Of a stretch of DNA of 64,000 nucleotides, positions 54,778 through 64,000 are shown piece after piece (position 1 is the first letter of the stretch; every line of letters starts with the position of its first letter). The notes under the pieces were generated by a model. The model was not told where the DNA came from, ran no database searches, and was given only the letters and a program-made list of their open reading frames with translations. The stretch comes from Arthonia radiata. Lineage: Eukaryota; Ascomycota; Arthoniomycetes; Arthoniales; Arthoniaceae. Made by a program: the position numbers and the translations under genes. The DNA lies in contig PSQN01000017.1 of NCBI GenBank assembly GCA_002989075.1, positions 2,549,453 to 2,613,452 of the forward strand. Reading direction: 5' to 3'.

Positions 54778-56843
54778 ATGCAAACCGCCGCAGACGTGCC
54801 TATGCAGGTGCGGTCGGAGAGTTCCTTCTCAGAACGAAGGATCAATCCGTCTTGGTCCATTGCCCACTTCAAGAGCCGCCTCGAACCCATCACCGGCATC
54901 CCTTCGACTTCGCAGCGGCTTGCACTGAAGCTAGGCGGATCGCAGGACGATGTACCTATCGAGGCGCCAAATGAGGAGGCGGCACAGCTGTCTGCTTTTG
55001 CATTGCAGCCTTATGCCGAAATCAATGTAAGTCTTGAAAGAGCGGTGACGAGAGGCGTCAATGCGCGGGCAAAACCTCGCAGTATCGTTCTGTCTTGTTC
55101 CTGGAAGCGTACTTGCTCGAAAAGAATATAATAATGCCGGTAATTCTTCCGTTTGCATACTCACAAGGCAGAATCGTCCCAGATCTATGCGGTATATCAG
55201 AGTGACTTCGAAGAGGATCAACGATCCACTTGCCGCCATTCCCGGCTGAAGAGGAGCGACGTGGCTTTTCTCCGCTGGATGTCCGCGCGAACCACACCGC
55301 TGGTGCTCCAGATGCGTTCATCACATCTCGGCATCAACAAGCGGTAAAGCCCGCGAACATGTTCACACCGTCAACCACGGTTCCCCGACTGCGAGGGCGA
55401 AACCTTGTCCCAGCAGACTAAACCGTGAATGTCGTACAGCAGCTCTTCACCTAAAGGCCCAGAGTTGGATTCAGATGCTTGATGGTCTCACGCAGGCGAG
55501 CAAGATGATGCAAGATGAGCCGAATCTGCTGCTTTTACCTCGGCCGCTTCTTGCAAGAAGTTGATGTCCAAGTGGACGCGAGTTTCTTTGCTGTTCAGAC
55601 ACGCGTCTTTCGGTTCTTCGCAGGCTCCGAACGCTTTTTATCTGCCTCTATCATCCTGCTGAGGATTTCTAGGCGCCGTCGGTGGGACGCCGAAATGGAT
55701 GCGCAAGCGCCTAGTAGCCAGCACTTCGCTGTGGGAAAGACCATTCTTCGTCATCTTCCACCATAAGCTTGTTGTTGGAAAACAGCGTTTCAAGCTTTAA
55801 ATGTAGACCCATGCGCCTCCATTCCTGGCTATTGGAGGACGCAAATTCCAGCTCACTTTCTGAGCTATCGAGATGGGCCAATTCTTCACACTCATGCCAT
55901 ATCCGCATTCATCAAGACGCTCGTCACAGGTCTTCTATCTATGCTCGAGGGCCGAGAACCAGCACCCTCACTGCTTGAAATTCAATCACGTTGCCAATTG
56001 GACAAACCCCTTCCCTAAGGTTGGCACAGCGCGTGAGGATTGAAACACTAAGCAATCAAGGTTGCTCCCTGCTGCACCTCCTGACCTCTTCGCTGCCATA
56101 TGAGATACAACACGATCAATGAAGAATCCGCCAATACATGCGCGCACTAATTGTTAATCTACGTAGTCATTCGAAGAGTCGCAACACAAATAATTGTTCT
56201 TACTACTTCCCTCTTCTTCTGTTCTTCTGGACAACGCCTGTCACAACCCAGAAGCCTCTCAACACCGCTCCTCCTCGAAAACGCCATTCTCAGAACCCCA
56301 ACTAACACCCAGCAGATCACAGACACCCGCCCACCGCACCTGCGCCCTCAACCCCTCAGCATACCCGACGCCCTCTCCCAAGTCGAGAAATACCAAATGC
56401 CCACCTCAACCTACGACCAACTCCCCAATTCCGTCCTCGCCTACAAGCGCGCCAACAACCTCGGCCGTTTCGACCCCGCCGCGCCCTCTGCGCAGCAGGC
56501 GCAGATCAATCATATCGCCCGGGAGATCGAGGAGCGGCGTATCGTTGTCGGGAGGCGGTGCAGGTTGCTGCCGCCGCCGGAGCAGCGCGATGATGAGCAC
56601 AAGGAAGCTGATCGGCGGGGCGAGGTGGCATATGTGGGGAACATCGAGGAGCTGCCTGGTGTCGGGGCCTGGGTGGGCGTGAGGCTTGACGAGCCAACGG
56701 GCAAGAACGACGGAGGTGTCAAGGGGAAGCAGATCTTCGACTGCGGCGGACTGAAGCGCGGCATGTTCGTGCGGCCAGAGCGCGTCGAAATCGGAGACTA
56801 CCCCGTCATCGACGAGTTCGCCGAGGAGATGGAAGAGATTTGA
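54778..56843 (+). CDS. ALF1: Tubulin-folding cofactor B (Alf1/TBCB)
   Basis: Chaperone that receives alpha-tubulin from the CCT chaperonin on the way to the alpha/beta dimer. Model: join(54778..55026, 56316..56843), 258 residues, normal for the family. Exon 1 codes for the ubiquitin-like domain (ERRINPSWSIAHFKSRLEPI onward to LQPYAEIN). Exon 2 resumes at ITDTRPPH and carries VEKYQMP, a coiled-coil, then the CAP-Gly domain (VGAWVGVRLDEPTGKNDGG, with the GKNDG motif) and an acidic tail ending EEMEEI. Donor GTAAGT and the CTAAC branch with acceptor CAGCAG are good, but the intron is 1,289 bp. Confidence 0.93.
55027..56315. other. Oversized intron of TBCB gene
   Basis: About ten times longer than the usual intron here. 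It contains protein-like patches: plus-strand segments near 55168-55232 (ESSQIYAVYQSDFEEDQ), 55233-55420 (PAEEERRGFSPLDVRANHT) and 55439-55560 (LKAQSWIQMLDGLTQASKMM), and a minus-strand ORF at 55711-55908 (SSESELEFASSNSQEW). The first two plus-strand patches are in different frames. I cannot assemble one gene. It could be a nested gene, a decayed insertion, or chance. Confidence 0.5.
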
Positions 56844-57409
56844 GACACTCCCACAAACCGCCTTTCGCAGCGGTATCGACGAAAGACACCACAAAACGCC
56901 ACGTCGCAGCACCAACAACACGAAGCAGCACCGCGACGAGTTGCAACACTCCCCGATATCTTCCAGAAGCGCGCACGACTCGCAAAGCCCAGACCGCCTG
57001 TTTACGGCCGCAATAATAACCCAACTATTGGCACGACCCGCGCCGCATGCTAAGCGCATGTTGGTGTGCTCAGTGCGGCACAGCCGGCGGTGAACGCATG
57101 CCGCCATCTCTATTTATTGCTCGCACCGACCGCGGTCGCACCACGAACGCAAGATGCCGCTGCATATTATTTCAAGACGAGGCGTGGAAAATTCCCTCAC
57201 GTTGATACATACTTCATTAGAGGCCTGCCGCGCGCGACGGGTCTGAGACTAAGACATACAGTGCTGGCATCCCTGCCCAACGCCGTGCTCCTACATTGCT
57301 GCCGCTGAACGTGGTATTCTGTGCACGCGTGCCTGTCTCTCGTGAATACATCTGTCCCGCCGCAGAGTGAACGCCAGCAGCAGAAATAGCAATGTCTTGC
57401 AATAACGCC
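56844..57409. other. Convergent 3' region of TBCB and Mif2
   Basis: 566 bp between two convergent stops. No gene seen. Confidence 0.4.
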
Positions 57410-60394
57410 TCATTCCGGCACGGGCAATTCACCACTCCTTGGCGCATTGGCGGCCGCGCTCAGATCCATCTCGCACCCCTGCGCAAAGAACAATTTCGCG
57501 TCGTGCTCGGTCTCGTTGGCGATGCTGTAATTATTCCCTGTGTAGCGTTCCGTCAGCAAACTTGCCCATTCCAGAAAATGTTCAAAAACGCATTTCCAGC
57601 AAAAGCAGCCAATGAACCCGCAGCGCGAATCAGAAAACGACGCGGCGGGCCACGATCGCCGTCGCACGTAACCAGCAGCAACATGCGCCAGCGCACAAAC
57701 GAACCACCGCTGACTCGGCGAACCCAACGTCGTGGTACACGCGGTACATTGTCGCGTACCGCCGAACCAGAAGCTAGCTCGCCAGGCCGAGCGGGGCAGG
57801 ACAGGCGCGATGCGCTGCATAATGAACCAGCGCCTGGGCGGCCAGCAGTTCGCGCTGTCGCGTCGATCTCAGTTGCTGACGAGTCGTGGTCGGTGTGACG
57901 ACGCTCGAGTCGCTAGGTTTGGTGCTAACAGGAGGCGCTGTGACGTGTGATTTTCTTCGCGTCGTTTGCTGGGACAGGGATAGAGAACTGGATCGCTCGC
58001 TGGCTGCCGCTTTGGTGGGTATTCTCCGACGAATATGCAGCGGTGGGCAATAACGAGTGCTTGCCATTAGGTCTGGTGGAAATGGGGTTGGGCTGCGCTT
58101 TTGCTGCTGGCAGCAATATATGTTTCTGGCATCGTGCTGATGCATTGATGGTATTTCGCGTTGCCCTGAGGAAGCCTCGTCCGTACGAGAAAGGCCGATT
58201 CGCTTGACGTTCTCGCGCTGCTGGTGACTGGCCAGCAAAGAGGAGCTCTCCTGCAGCACGCGCCGTTGTGACCAAGTGCTTAGGCGCGAACTTTGGACTC
58301 GCCTATGCAACAGGTGCAGAGGTTCCTGAAGCTGCGTGCAGGCTGCGCATGAGGTGCAGAACCAAGGCGGTCGTGTCGTTCTGGACTCGCTTCCAACATT
58401 ACGGATCTTCAGAGGACGACGTCGCCGATTTCTCGTGACGCAGATGAAATGAATGACACGGAAGGTGGAAAAAGAAAACGCATGGTTGAACTCACCTCTC
58501 GGTACCTGCCAAACACCTCCCTTACTGACAGCGAACCTCGTCCCTGCGACCTCGACTGTCACCTTCCCAAAATGCACAAAGAACATCATTTGCATGCGTC
58601 GTGAGTTCTTCGTCTTCTTGATACCGCCCGGTGGCAGCTCGACAATCCCAGAGCCAAAGAAGGGCATGGTAAGAGTCTTTGCGAAGCGGAAAGAGCCTTC
58701 GGCATTATCGCGAGGCTCAATCTTCGACGCAGCAAAGGCCAGCTCTTGATGACGTTTCTCGTCGATGCCAGCCTCAAGCTCAGGATCCCACATACGGACA
58801 GCGCCGCTGATGACGCCCTCTGAGGCTTCCCACGCTTCTTCGTTGTCTTCAGGGTCGGATTCGTCGAAGATTGTGGTGATCTTTCTCTTGCGACGACGTC
58901 GAACCACAACATGATCGCCAGACCGCTTGTGGATACGCTTCTGGGGCGTAACATCATCCATACGGATGACATCGGTGTATTGATAGACAAAACTGCCGTT
59001 CTCTGTTGTGGTCGGTTTCACACTGGCTCGCTCGTTCTTCCAATGTGCTAGTGGTTTGATGATTAAACGACCAACGCGATTTCTATACTGCGAATTATCT
59101 TCGTCGAAAGGTGTTTCATGACGTTCGCGCACGTTCGATTTCGTCTCATTGGCCTCCACGATCTTAGTGTTGGCGTCTTTTCTTGCCAGAACAGCTTTGG
59201 CCTTTTGTTTGCTCGGCGCCTGTGCTTTCTGGACCTTCTCTTTCGCAGGTCCTGTACGTGCTCGCTTTGAGTTTGGTTCTTCCGCAGACTTCTGTTTTGG
59301 TGGGCGTCCTCGCTTTTTCTTAGGGGCAGGCATAAGCTCCGAGTCGTCATGTCCTGGCTGGACCGGCTCCTCTTGCTCGACAGGGACCTCTTCATCCTGA
59401 GCCGGCAGTGGGTCCTCGTCCACTTCACCGTTTGCTTGCAGATCTAGCGACTGATCGCTCTGCCGAGTTCGCCTAGTACTCGTCCGCGGTTTTTCTGTGC
59501 GTTTCGTCTTGCGATTTGATCCCTCGGATGGAGCAAGGGAGTCGTCCAGATTGCCATTTGGCTGCATATCTCCAAGCGTGTCGTTGTCGAAGTTCGTCTC
59601 TGGTGCATCTTCTGCTGCATCTTCAAATCCGTCAATATTCCCTGTCGTGTCATCGAGGTCGGTGTCTTGGTCTCGAAGTGGCTCAACAGCTCTTCGGCCT
59701 TTCTCAGGCGAGGGACTAATGCTGAACGTTCCGGATCTTCTGGAATCACCACTGACTCTAGGAGTGTACCGGCGTCGCGGACTTGGACCCATCGTCAAAT
59801 CCAATTTTGGTATTGCGCCTGGACCTTGCGATCTTGACCGAGCGGTTGCTTGTGTTTGTGCAGAAGACGCTGGGCCAACGGAGGAGGGTCGCATAGGAGT
59901 ACCTCCAATATTCGATTTGCGCGGAGACTTGGAAGGTGGAGGTGGCTTGTGGGTGGACCTGGCGGACCTTTGCTGGAGATGCTCAGCAACTTCTAAACCC
60001 GAACCTGTACAGTCAGCATTGATTACGGGCATGTTGATATCAGGGGACAGATAAAGATGCTTGATAATGCAAGGTCAATATTGATCACAATCATGACACG
60101 CACTCTCTGCAACATCCATATCCTCCGAAGATGCCAATGTAGAGTTGCTCTTACGCTGTCCCCTATTTGCTTTGCCAGTGGTTGGGAAGTATTCGCTGAG
60201 ATTGTCGAAATCCTCACTACCTTTCGAGAAGCGAGGCATCTCGAGACCGGTAGCCCTAAACTCTCGCTTAGCAAGTTCCGTATTCAGCACACAGCTCATA
60301 GCATGGCACACCTTCCAATGTTGCCAGGATCCTCGAGATGGGGTTCATTTGCGCGCTTGCGCCCTCTGGCTGCGTGCGGGGTCTTGGTCGCCAT
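57410..60394 (-). CDS. MIF2: Inner-kinetochore protein Mif2 (CENP-C)
   Basis: Centromere protein that binds CENP-A nucleosomes and links them to the outer kinetochore. Model: complement(join(57410..57537, 58496..60004, 60104..60255, 60312..60394)), 623 residues. N-terminus MATKTPHAARGRKRANEPHL, then NIGRATGL across intron 1. The middle is acidic, with an AT-hook-like KKKRGRPPKQK and the CENP-C region (RVGRLIIKPLAHWKNERA). The C-terminal cupin fold reads MMFFVHFGKVTVEVAG, GGVWQVPRG, and after the last intron NNYSIANETEHDAKLFFAQG. That last intron is 958 bp and stays open in the exon frame for about 720 bp, so naive gene-finding would give a wrong 3' end at 57774. The splice is supported by the family's cupin sequence. 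Confidence 0.93.
57538..58495. other. Oversized, largely open intron of MIF2
   Basis: 958-bp intron with GTGAGT donor and ACACAG acceptor on the minus strand. The exon frame is not interrupted until 57774. Its composition (Ser/Arg/Gln-rich translation) is not recognisable as a domain. Other frames on both strands are also open for 85-115 codons. No nested gene recognised. Confidence 0.5.
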
Positions 60395-60676
60395 TGTGAA
60401 AGCTGGAATATTTTTCAAGGGCTAAGCCCAGGACACGCTTCAATGTCACCGGGCGCAAAGCCGTACAGTTACGTGCAGAGACGCGCCAAAGGTTGGCAGT
60501 CGTACCACAGTTGTTGCAAAATTGTGATGGTCCTCCGAGCAGTTGCGCGTGTTTACGCGTTGGACTGAAACAGGCTAAGCGTGCACGGACAGAAACATTC
60601 GCGACGCGTCTGTCAGATGAATGACCAAAAGAGTCGGAGTATAGCACTCCAGATATATTGGCCATAACAGCATACT
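60395..60676. promoter_or_regulatory. Shared Mif2/RNase H2A promoter with MluI cell-cycle boxes
   Basis: 282 bp between divergent starts. Perfect ACGCGT boxes at 60555-60560 and 60604-60609, and an ACGCGCCAAA motif at 60481-60490 that resembles an E2F/MBF site. In fungi ACGCGT is the binding site of the MBF complex, which drives G1/S genes. Confidence 0.7.
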
Positions 60677-61732
60677 ATGTCTCAAGAGGACACAATTGAG
60701 ATAGACCAAACAGTGGCCGATCTAGCCCAAGAGACGCCCCCCTCGAATGTCTTCATCGCGCCATCGATTTACAGAGATGCCATCTTAAAAGGGGAATCAT
60801 ATACTCATCTGTCACCTATACCCGCCGCAATAGCAGACAATGCAGACGTTGAATGCGTATTGGGTGTCGATGAGGCTGGTAGAGGACCAGTTTTGGGCCC
60901 GATGGTCTATGCGCTCTCCTACCTACCCGTGGAACGAGAGAAACCATTGCTTACTACTGCACACAAATTTGACGATTCCAAAGCACTGACACCTCAGGTC
61001 CGATCCAACTTGATGCGCACGTTGTGCACGTCAGGCTCAGATCTTCACCAAGCATGCGGTTGGGCGACGCGTGTTATGTCCGCTGCAGACATATCGGCAG
61101 GCATGATGCGTTCCTCAGGCGCTTACAATCTGAACAACCAGGCCATGGACGCAACTATCAGCCTCATTCAAGATGTGTGCGATATGGGCGTCAATGTCAC
61201 GGAGATATACATCGACACGATCGGCAGACCCGACGTTTACCAGAGGAAGCTTGAACTGATATTCCCAACCAAGCAAATCACGGTCGCGAAGAAGGCAGAT
61301 TCGCTCTATCCATGCGTATCTGCGGCGTCTGTATGTGCGAAGGTGACGCGTGACGCTGCGCTTGAGGTCAGCTACGATGCATATCGACATCAAGTAGACG
61401 CACAGCCAGGCGAGCAAGCCCCGACCGATACAGCCGGCGCTGGCTGGGGATCAGGATATCCGTCCGACCCTCGCTGCAAAAACTGGATCGAGGGCAATAT
61501 GGATCCGTTGTTTGGATGGGGCCCGGAATGTCGTTTCAGCTGGGACACAGCCAAAAGTCGACTCGAGGGCAAGCAGGGCTGTTTGGTCGATTGGACTGAG
61601 GTAGACGACGACGTCGACTCTTTGAAAGTGACAAGCTTCTTCACAGCTCAGAGTGGTGGTGACGACGTCTGGCAGAAGCGTGGTGAGCTGGCCAACTGGT
61701 TTGGCACTCCCGCAACAGACGTTGCGTTCTAG
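60677..61732 (+). CDS. RNH201: Ribonuclease H2 catalytic subunit A
   Basis: Cleaves RNA in RNA-DNA hybrids and single ribonucleotides embedded in nuclear DNA. Single exon, 351 residues. RNase HII motifs: GVDEAGRGPVLGPMVY (Asp65, Glu66), KFDDSKALTP, the third acidic residue in EIYIDTIG (Asp180), and KKADSLYPCVSAASVCAKVT. The C-terminal SGYPSDPRCKNWI, then GWGPECRFSW, is the eukaryotic 2A extension that contacts the other subunits. No intron. It shares its promoter with the Mif2 gene. Confidence 0.96.
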   Translation: MSQEDTIEIDQTVADLAQETPPSNVFIAPSIYRDAILKGESYTHLSPIPAAIADNADVECVLGVDEAGRGPVLGPMVYALSYLPVEREKPLLTTAHKFDDSKALTPQVRSNLMRTLCTSGSDLHQACGWATRVMSAADISAGMMRSSGAYNLNNQAMDATISLIQDVCDMGVNVTEIYIDTIGRPDVYQRKLELIFPTKQITVAKKADSLYPCVSAASVCAKVTRDAALEVSYDAYRHQVDAQPGEQAPTDTAGAGWGSGYPSDPRCKNWIEGNMDPLFGWGPECRFSWDTAKSRLEGKQGCLVDWTEVDDDVDSLKVTSFFTAQSGGDDVWQKRGELANWFGTPATDVAF

Positions 61733-62451
61733 TCTCTCTGGCCAGTGGCTGCCACGAAGCAGCAGAGACCTAACGTCATTCTCAAGCAGCCGCCGGAAAA
61801 CAGTCTTGCCGCCTCCGATACGCTATCATACAACATCACAATAACGTCGGGTATCTGTTCCAATGGGTGTGGTGCAAGCCTGTCTGTGTAATGACTGCCC
61901 TTGACTCGAAGAAGTACATAACCGCCACTCATATCTGCCAAACCGGAAATCAATGTTAACAGTCATAGCACGGCCATACAGATAACCCAGTGATCACAGC
62001 CCACAATCAAGCTTTCTGTAATCAGAGCATGCCTTGTTTCGGCTCGTGCCACCAACCGAGCCTGCATGTCGATTCGACCCGACTCCACATAAGAATGAGC
62101 GTGTTGGGCGTGCGGAAACACAGTGCCGCCAAAGCGATCAGGCAATATAGGCTAATCTGCGACGCGGAACACGCGTGTATACTTCACTTTCTCCCCAAAA
62201 GGTGGACCGCACAAGTCCAGATGGAGAGCATACTGTCCTCCATAAGTGTAAGGCGCGCTGGGCTTTCAAGATGATCTCACAATTACGTATAGCACCCAAC
62301 GCATCAGTCAGGCCACCGCATTACTTCAATCACGCAAGTGCTCGAACTTGGATACTCGTCGACACCAAACACTCGCAACGTCTCTTCCTGAGCATAGTCT
62401 CCGCCAACTCTCACCACCACCAAAGACAGTCGACCACGTCAATCAGCAGCC
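61733..62451. other. Intergenic
   Basis: 719 bp with only short ORFs. Terminator of RNase H2A and promoter of the next gene. Confidence 0.4.
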
Positions 62452-62994
62452 ATGCTATCAAGAATCACTCGGCGACACACACTCCTCCGCGCAACGAATC
62501 AGGCCTTCACCTCTGGGGCAAGGCGACCCAACACTATGTCCAATGTACTGCGTGCCCAGCGCATCCCTCAAAATACAGCGCGGCGCTCCTTCGTCGCCTG
62601 GGAACCTCCTTACATACCAGAGACTTCAGGGTGAGTGCATAGCCAAATGGGTGACGTAGAACAACGTAATTGAACGAGCCCTTGTAGGCCACGCCATACC
62701 GAAGCGGAATATGCAGCGCGACAAGAAGCTTTGGCACCATCGCCATCTTCTAAGACAACTGCGGAAGGGATGCAGCGACGCCCTTCACATGCCAACAAGA
62801 CCCCCAAGTCCTCGATCCCTGGCTACGTACTGTTCATTCCCTTGATCGTTGCAAGCGCCGTAGCCACAGTTGCTACCAATCATATATTGGCTGTCAAAAT
62901 TGCTCCTTCGCTCGATCATGACGGTAAAGATGTGCTTTGCTGGTGTGGACATGTGGGCCGGCGAAACGCAGGATGGAAGCAGATAGACAATTGA
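62452..62994 (+). CDS. Small mitochondrial membrane-type protein
   Basis: Model: join(62452..62630, 62688..62994), 161 residues; GTGAGT donor and CTTGTAG acceptor, phase 2. The N-terminus is basic and hydroxylated (MLSRITRRHTLLRATNQAFT through RRSFVAWEPP), typical of a mitochondrial presequence. A single hydrophobic segment, GYVLFIPLIVASAVATVA, lies near the C-terminus. A second possible intron at 62924-62971 (GTAAAG to CGCAG, 48 bp) is a multiple of three, so both spliced and retained forms stay in frame and end at the same stop (161 or 145 residues). Family not recognised by name; localisation is inferred. Confidence 0.7.
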
Positions 62995-63262
62995 CTGGGA
63001 GGAAATCTGTGTTAGATAACGAACACTCATCTCCACTCGCCTCGCATTCAGGCCACCTGACTTTTCTCTCCTCCGTACATGCGTGTACTTTTCATTTCCT
63101 CAAAAACAGGTCATGCAAGACTGAGAACTCAGTATGATCAGACTGCAATTGTTTGAATTCCATGAAAGAACATAGAGAGTCAAACAAGTGGACGCGTACA
63201 AGATCTGCTGGCTGTCGTCACGACCTATCCGTTTCATCTTGTCACACCATAGAACCTCCACA

Positions 63263-64000
63263 TCACTCAGGCACCCTCGCCCCCTCCGCCCTCCAAAAGT
63301 CACACCTCCCTCCCCTTCCACCCTCCCAAGTCCCCGCATCCTCAACATGAAACGCATTCCTCAGCACCGGCGTCCCCGCAACACTCACACTCCCATCCAC
63401 ACCCGGCGCCGTGACATTGTAAATGTACTGAGCATACTGAATTGCAAACCTCGTCGCATTAGTCGGCGGGTTCCCCGGACTCGAATCCGTTCCATTGAAA
63501 TAAGACACGCCCTGCGTCCCCCCAGTCTGATTGAGATCCAACATCTGCTGCCCCTCCAACGTCCACTCCGGCCACGTACTCGCGTCATTCGCCGTCTGAT
63601 TCGGTCCGGCCGGGGTATTCGTGCTCGAAACACCGTTGGCGATGACGTTCGAGATCGCCGGATTCCCATTGATGATGAAATTCCCCCACATCGTCATAAA
63701 CGCAGCCACGAAATCGGGGCTCTCGGTGATCGCCCGCGGGCCGAAATACCCACTCACATCAGCACCGTGGCTTGCCGGCGGGACGGAGAACTGGTACTTG
63801 TAGCTGCTCTTGCCGCCGGCGTTGTCGCTGGAGTAAGCGTCCGCGAGCCAATAGGAGGGGCAGACGAAGGTCGTTTCGGCGTAGATGTTATCCGCGGCTT
63901 GTTGGAAGCCGGTGCCGAAGGAGGACTGGTTGAGGGCGGTGGGGCCCATGTCGCCTTCGGTGGCGAAGAGGGTGGAGCTGCTGGCGGCGGAGGGCATGTA
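63263..64000 (-). CDS. Type-B carboxylesterase/lipase, C-terminal part
   Basis: The last 245 or so residues of a carboxylesterase of the alpha/beta-hydrolase fold; the 5' part lies beyond the right edge, so nucleophile and signal peptide are not visible. The segment shows LFATEGDMGP, where the acid of the triad is usually found, PSYWLADAY, and FSVPPASHGADVSGYFG with the catalytic histidine. Next come MWGNFIINGNPA and the common fungal ending RCDFWR. Predicted N-glycosylation sites (NQT, NGT, NAT, NVT) fit a secreted enzyme. Substrate unknown. Confidence 0.88.
   Translation of the reverse strand, partial: YMPSAASSSTLFATEGDMGPTALNQSSFGTGFQQAADNIYAETTFVCPSYWLADAYSSDNAGGKSSYKYQFSVPPASHGADVSGYFGPRAITESPDFVAAFMTMWGNFIINGNPAISNVIANGVSSTNTPAGPNQTANDASTWPEWTLEGQQMLDLNQTGGTQGVSYFNGTDSSPGNPPTNATRFAIQYAQYIYNVTAPGVDGSVSVAGTPVLRNAFHVEDAGTWEGGRGGRCDFWRAEGARVPE

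Noticed and set aside
57774-60032. 752-codon minus-strand ORF as the full Mif2 protein
   Set aside because: It reads through the last intron. The cupin domain is completed only by splicing to 57410-57537, which restores NNYSIANETEHDAKLFFAQG.
1-64000. tRNA genes, CRISPR arrays, integrated viral or LTR elements
   Set aside because: No tRNA B-box with a cloverleaf context, no spaced direct repeats, and no reverse transcriptase, integrase, capsid or transposase motifs were recognised in any frame.

Overview
The window looks like nuclear DNA of a filamentous ascomycete (Pezizomycotina; Dothideomycetes is my best guess, not proven). Genes are split by short GT-AG introns, mostly 40-140 bp with CTGAC/CTAAC-like branch points. 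The gene set is fungal: a lysine-biosynthetic aminoadipate reductase, an AcuK/Ert1-type zinc-cluster activator, a VTC polyphosphate subunit, CENP-C/Mif2 and flavocytochrome b2. I see no tRNA or rRNA gene, CRISPR array or recognisable transposon or virus-like element. Splice sites were placed by eye from reading frame, donor/acceptor/branch sequence and family conservation; most recognised genes close to an exact multiple of three.

Layout. 0.4-9.1 kb: a long basic protein of unknown function, three small weakly supported genes, and a gene whose reading frame switches at a CCCAAAC heptamer. 9.3-16.7 kb: a small mitochondrial-type protein, the meiotic ZIP4/SPO22 protein, AcuK (seven exons, two of them 23 and 18 nt) and the KEOPS subunit Pcc1. 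16.8-33.5 kb is a dense housekeeping block: LYS2, RNA polymerase III subunit RPC2, a flavocytochrome b2-type dehydrogenase, a Vtc2/3-like protein, OPI3 (with a 17-nt exon), ribosomal protein eL6 and proteasome receptor Rpn13. 33.7-37.2 kb holds a glycine-zipper protein and a secreted CE2-type esterase.

38-48 kb is the most accessory-looking stretch. Two paralogous kinase-like genes flank an eight-exon gene with a PD-(D/E)XK nuclease-like core, followed by two neighbouring USP-like genes that both look catalytically dead. From 48.3 kb conserved genes return: tRNA methyltransferase Trm9, a Myb-type regulator beside a 3.2-kb intergenic region, tubulin chaperone TBCB/Alf1, Mif2/CENP-C, RNase H2 subunit A, a small mitochondrial membrane-type protein, and the 3' part of a type-B carboxylesterase cut by the right edge.

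Most interesting: (i) the kinase-like / PD-(D/E)XK / pseudo-USP island; (ii) the frame switch at 8460; (iii) introns of 1,289 and 958 bp in neighbouring TBCB and Mif2, about ten times the local norm; (iv) micro-exons in AcuK and OPI3; (v) two perfect MluI cell-cycle boxes in the promoter shared by Mif2 and RNase H2A.
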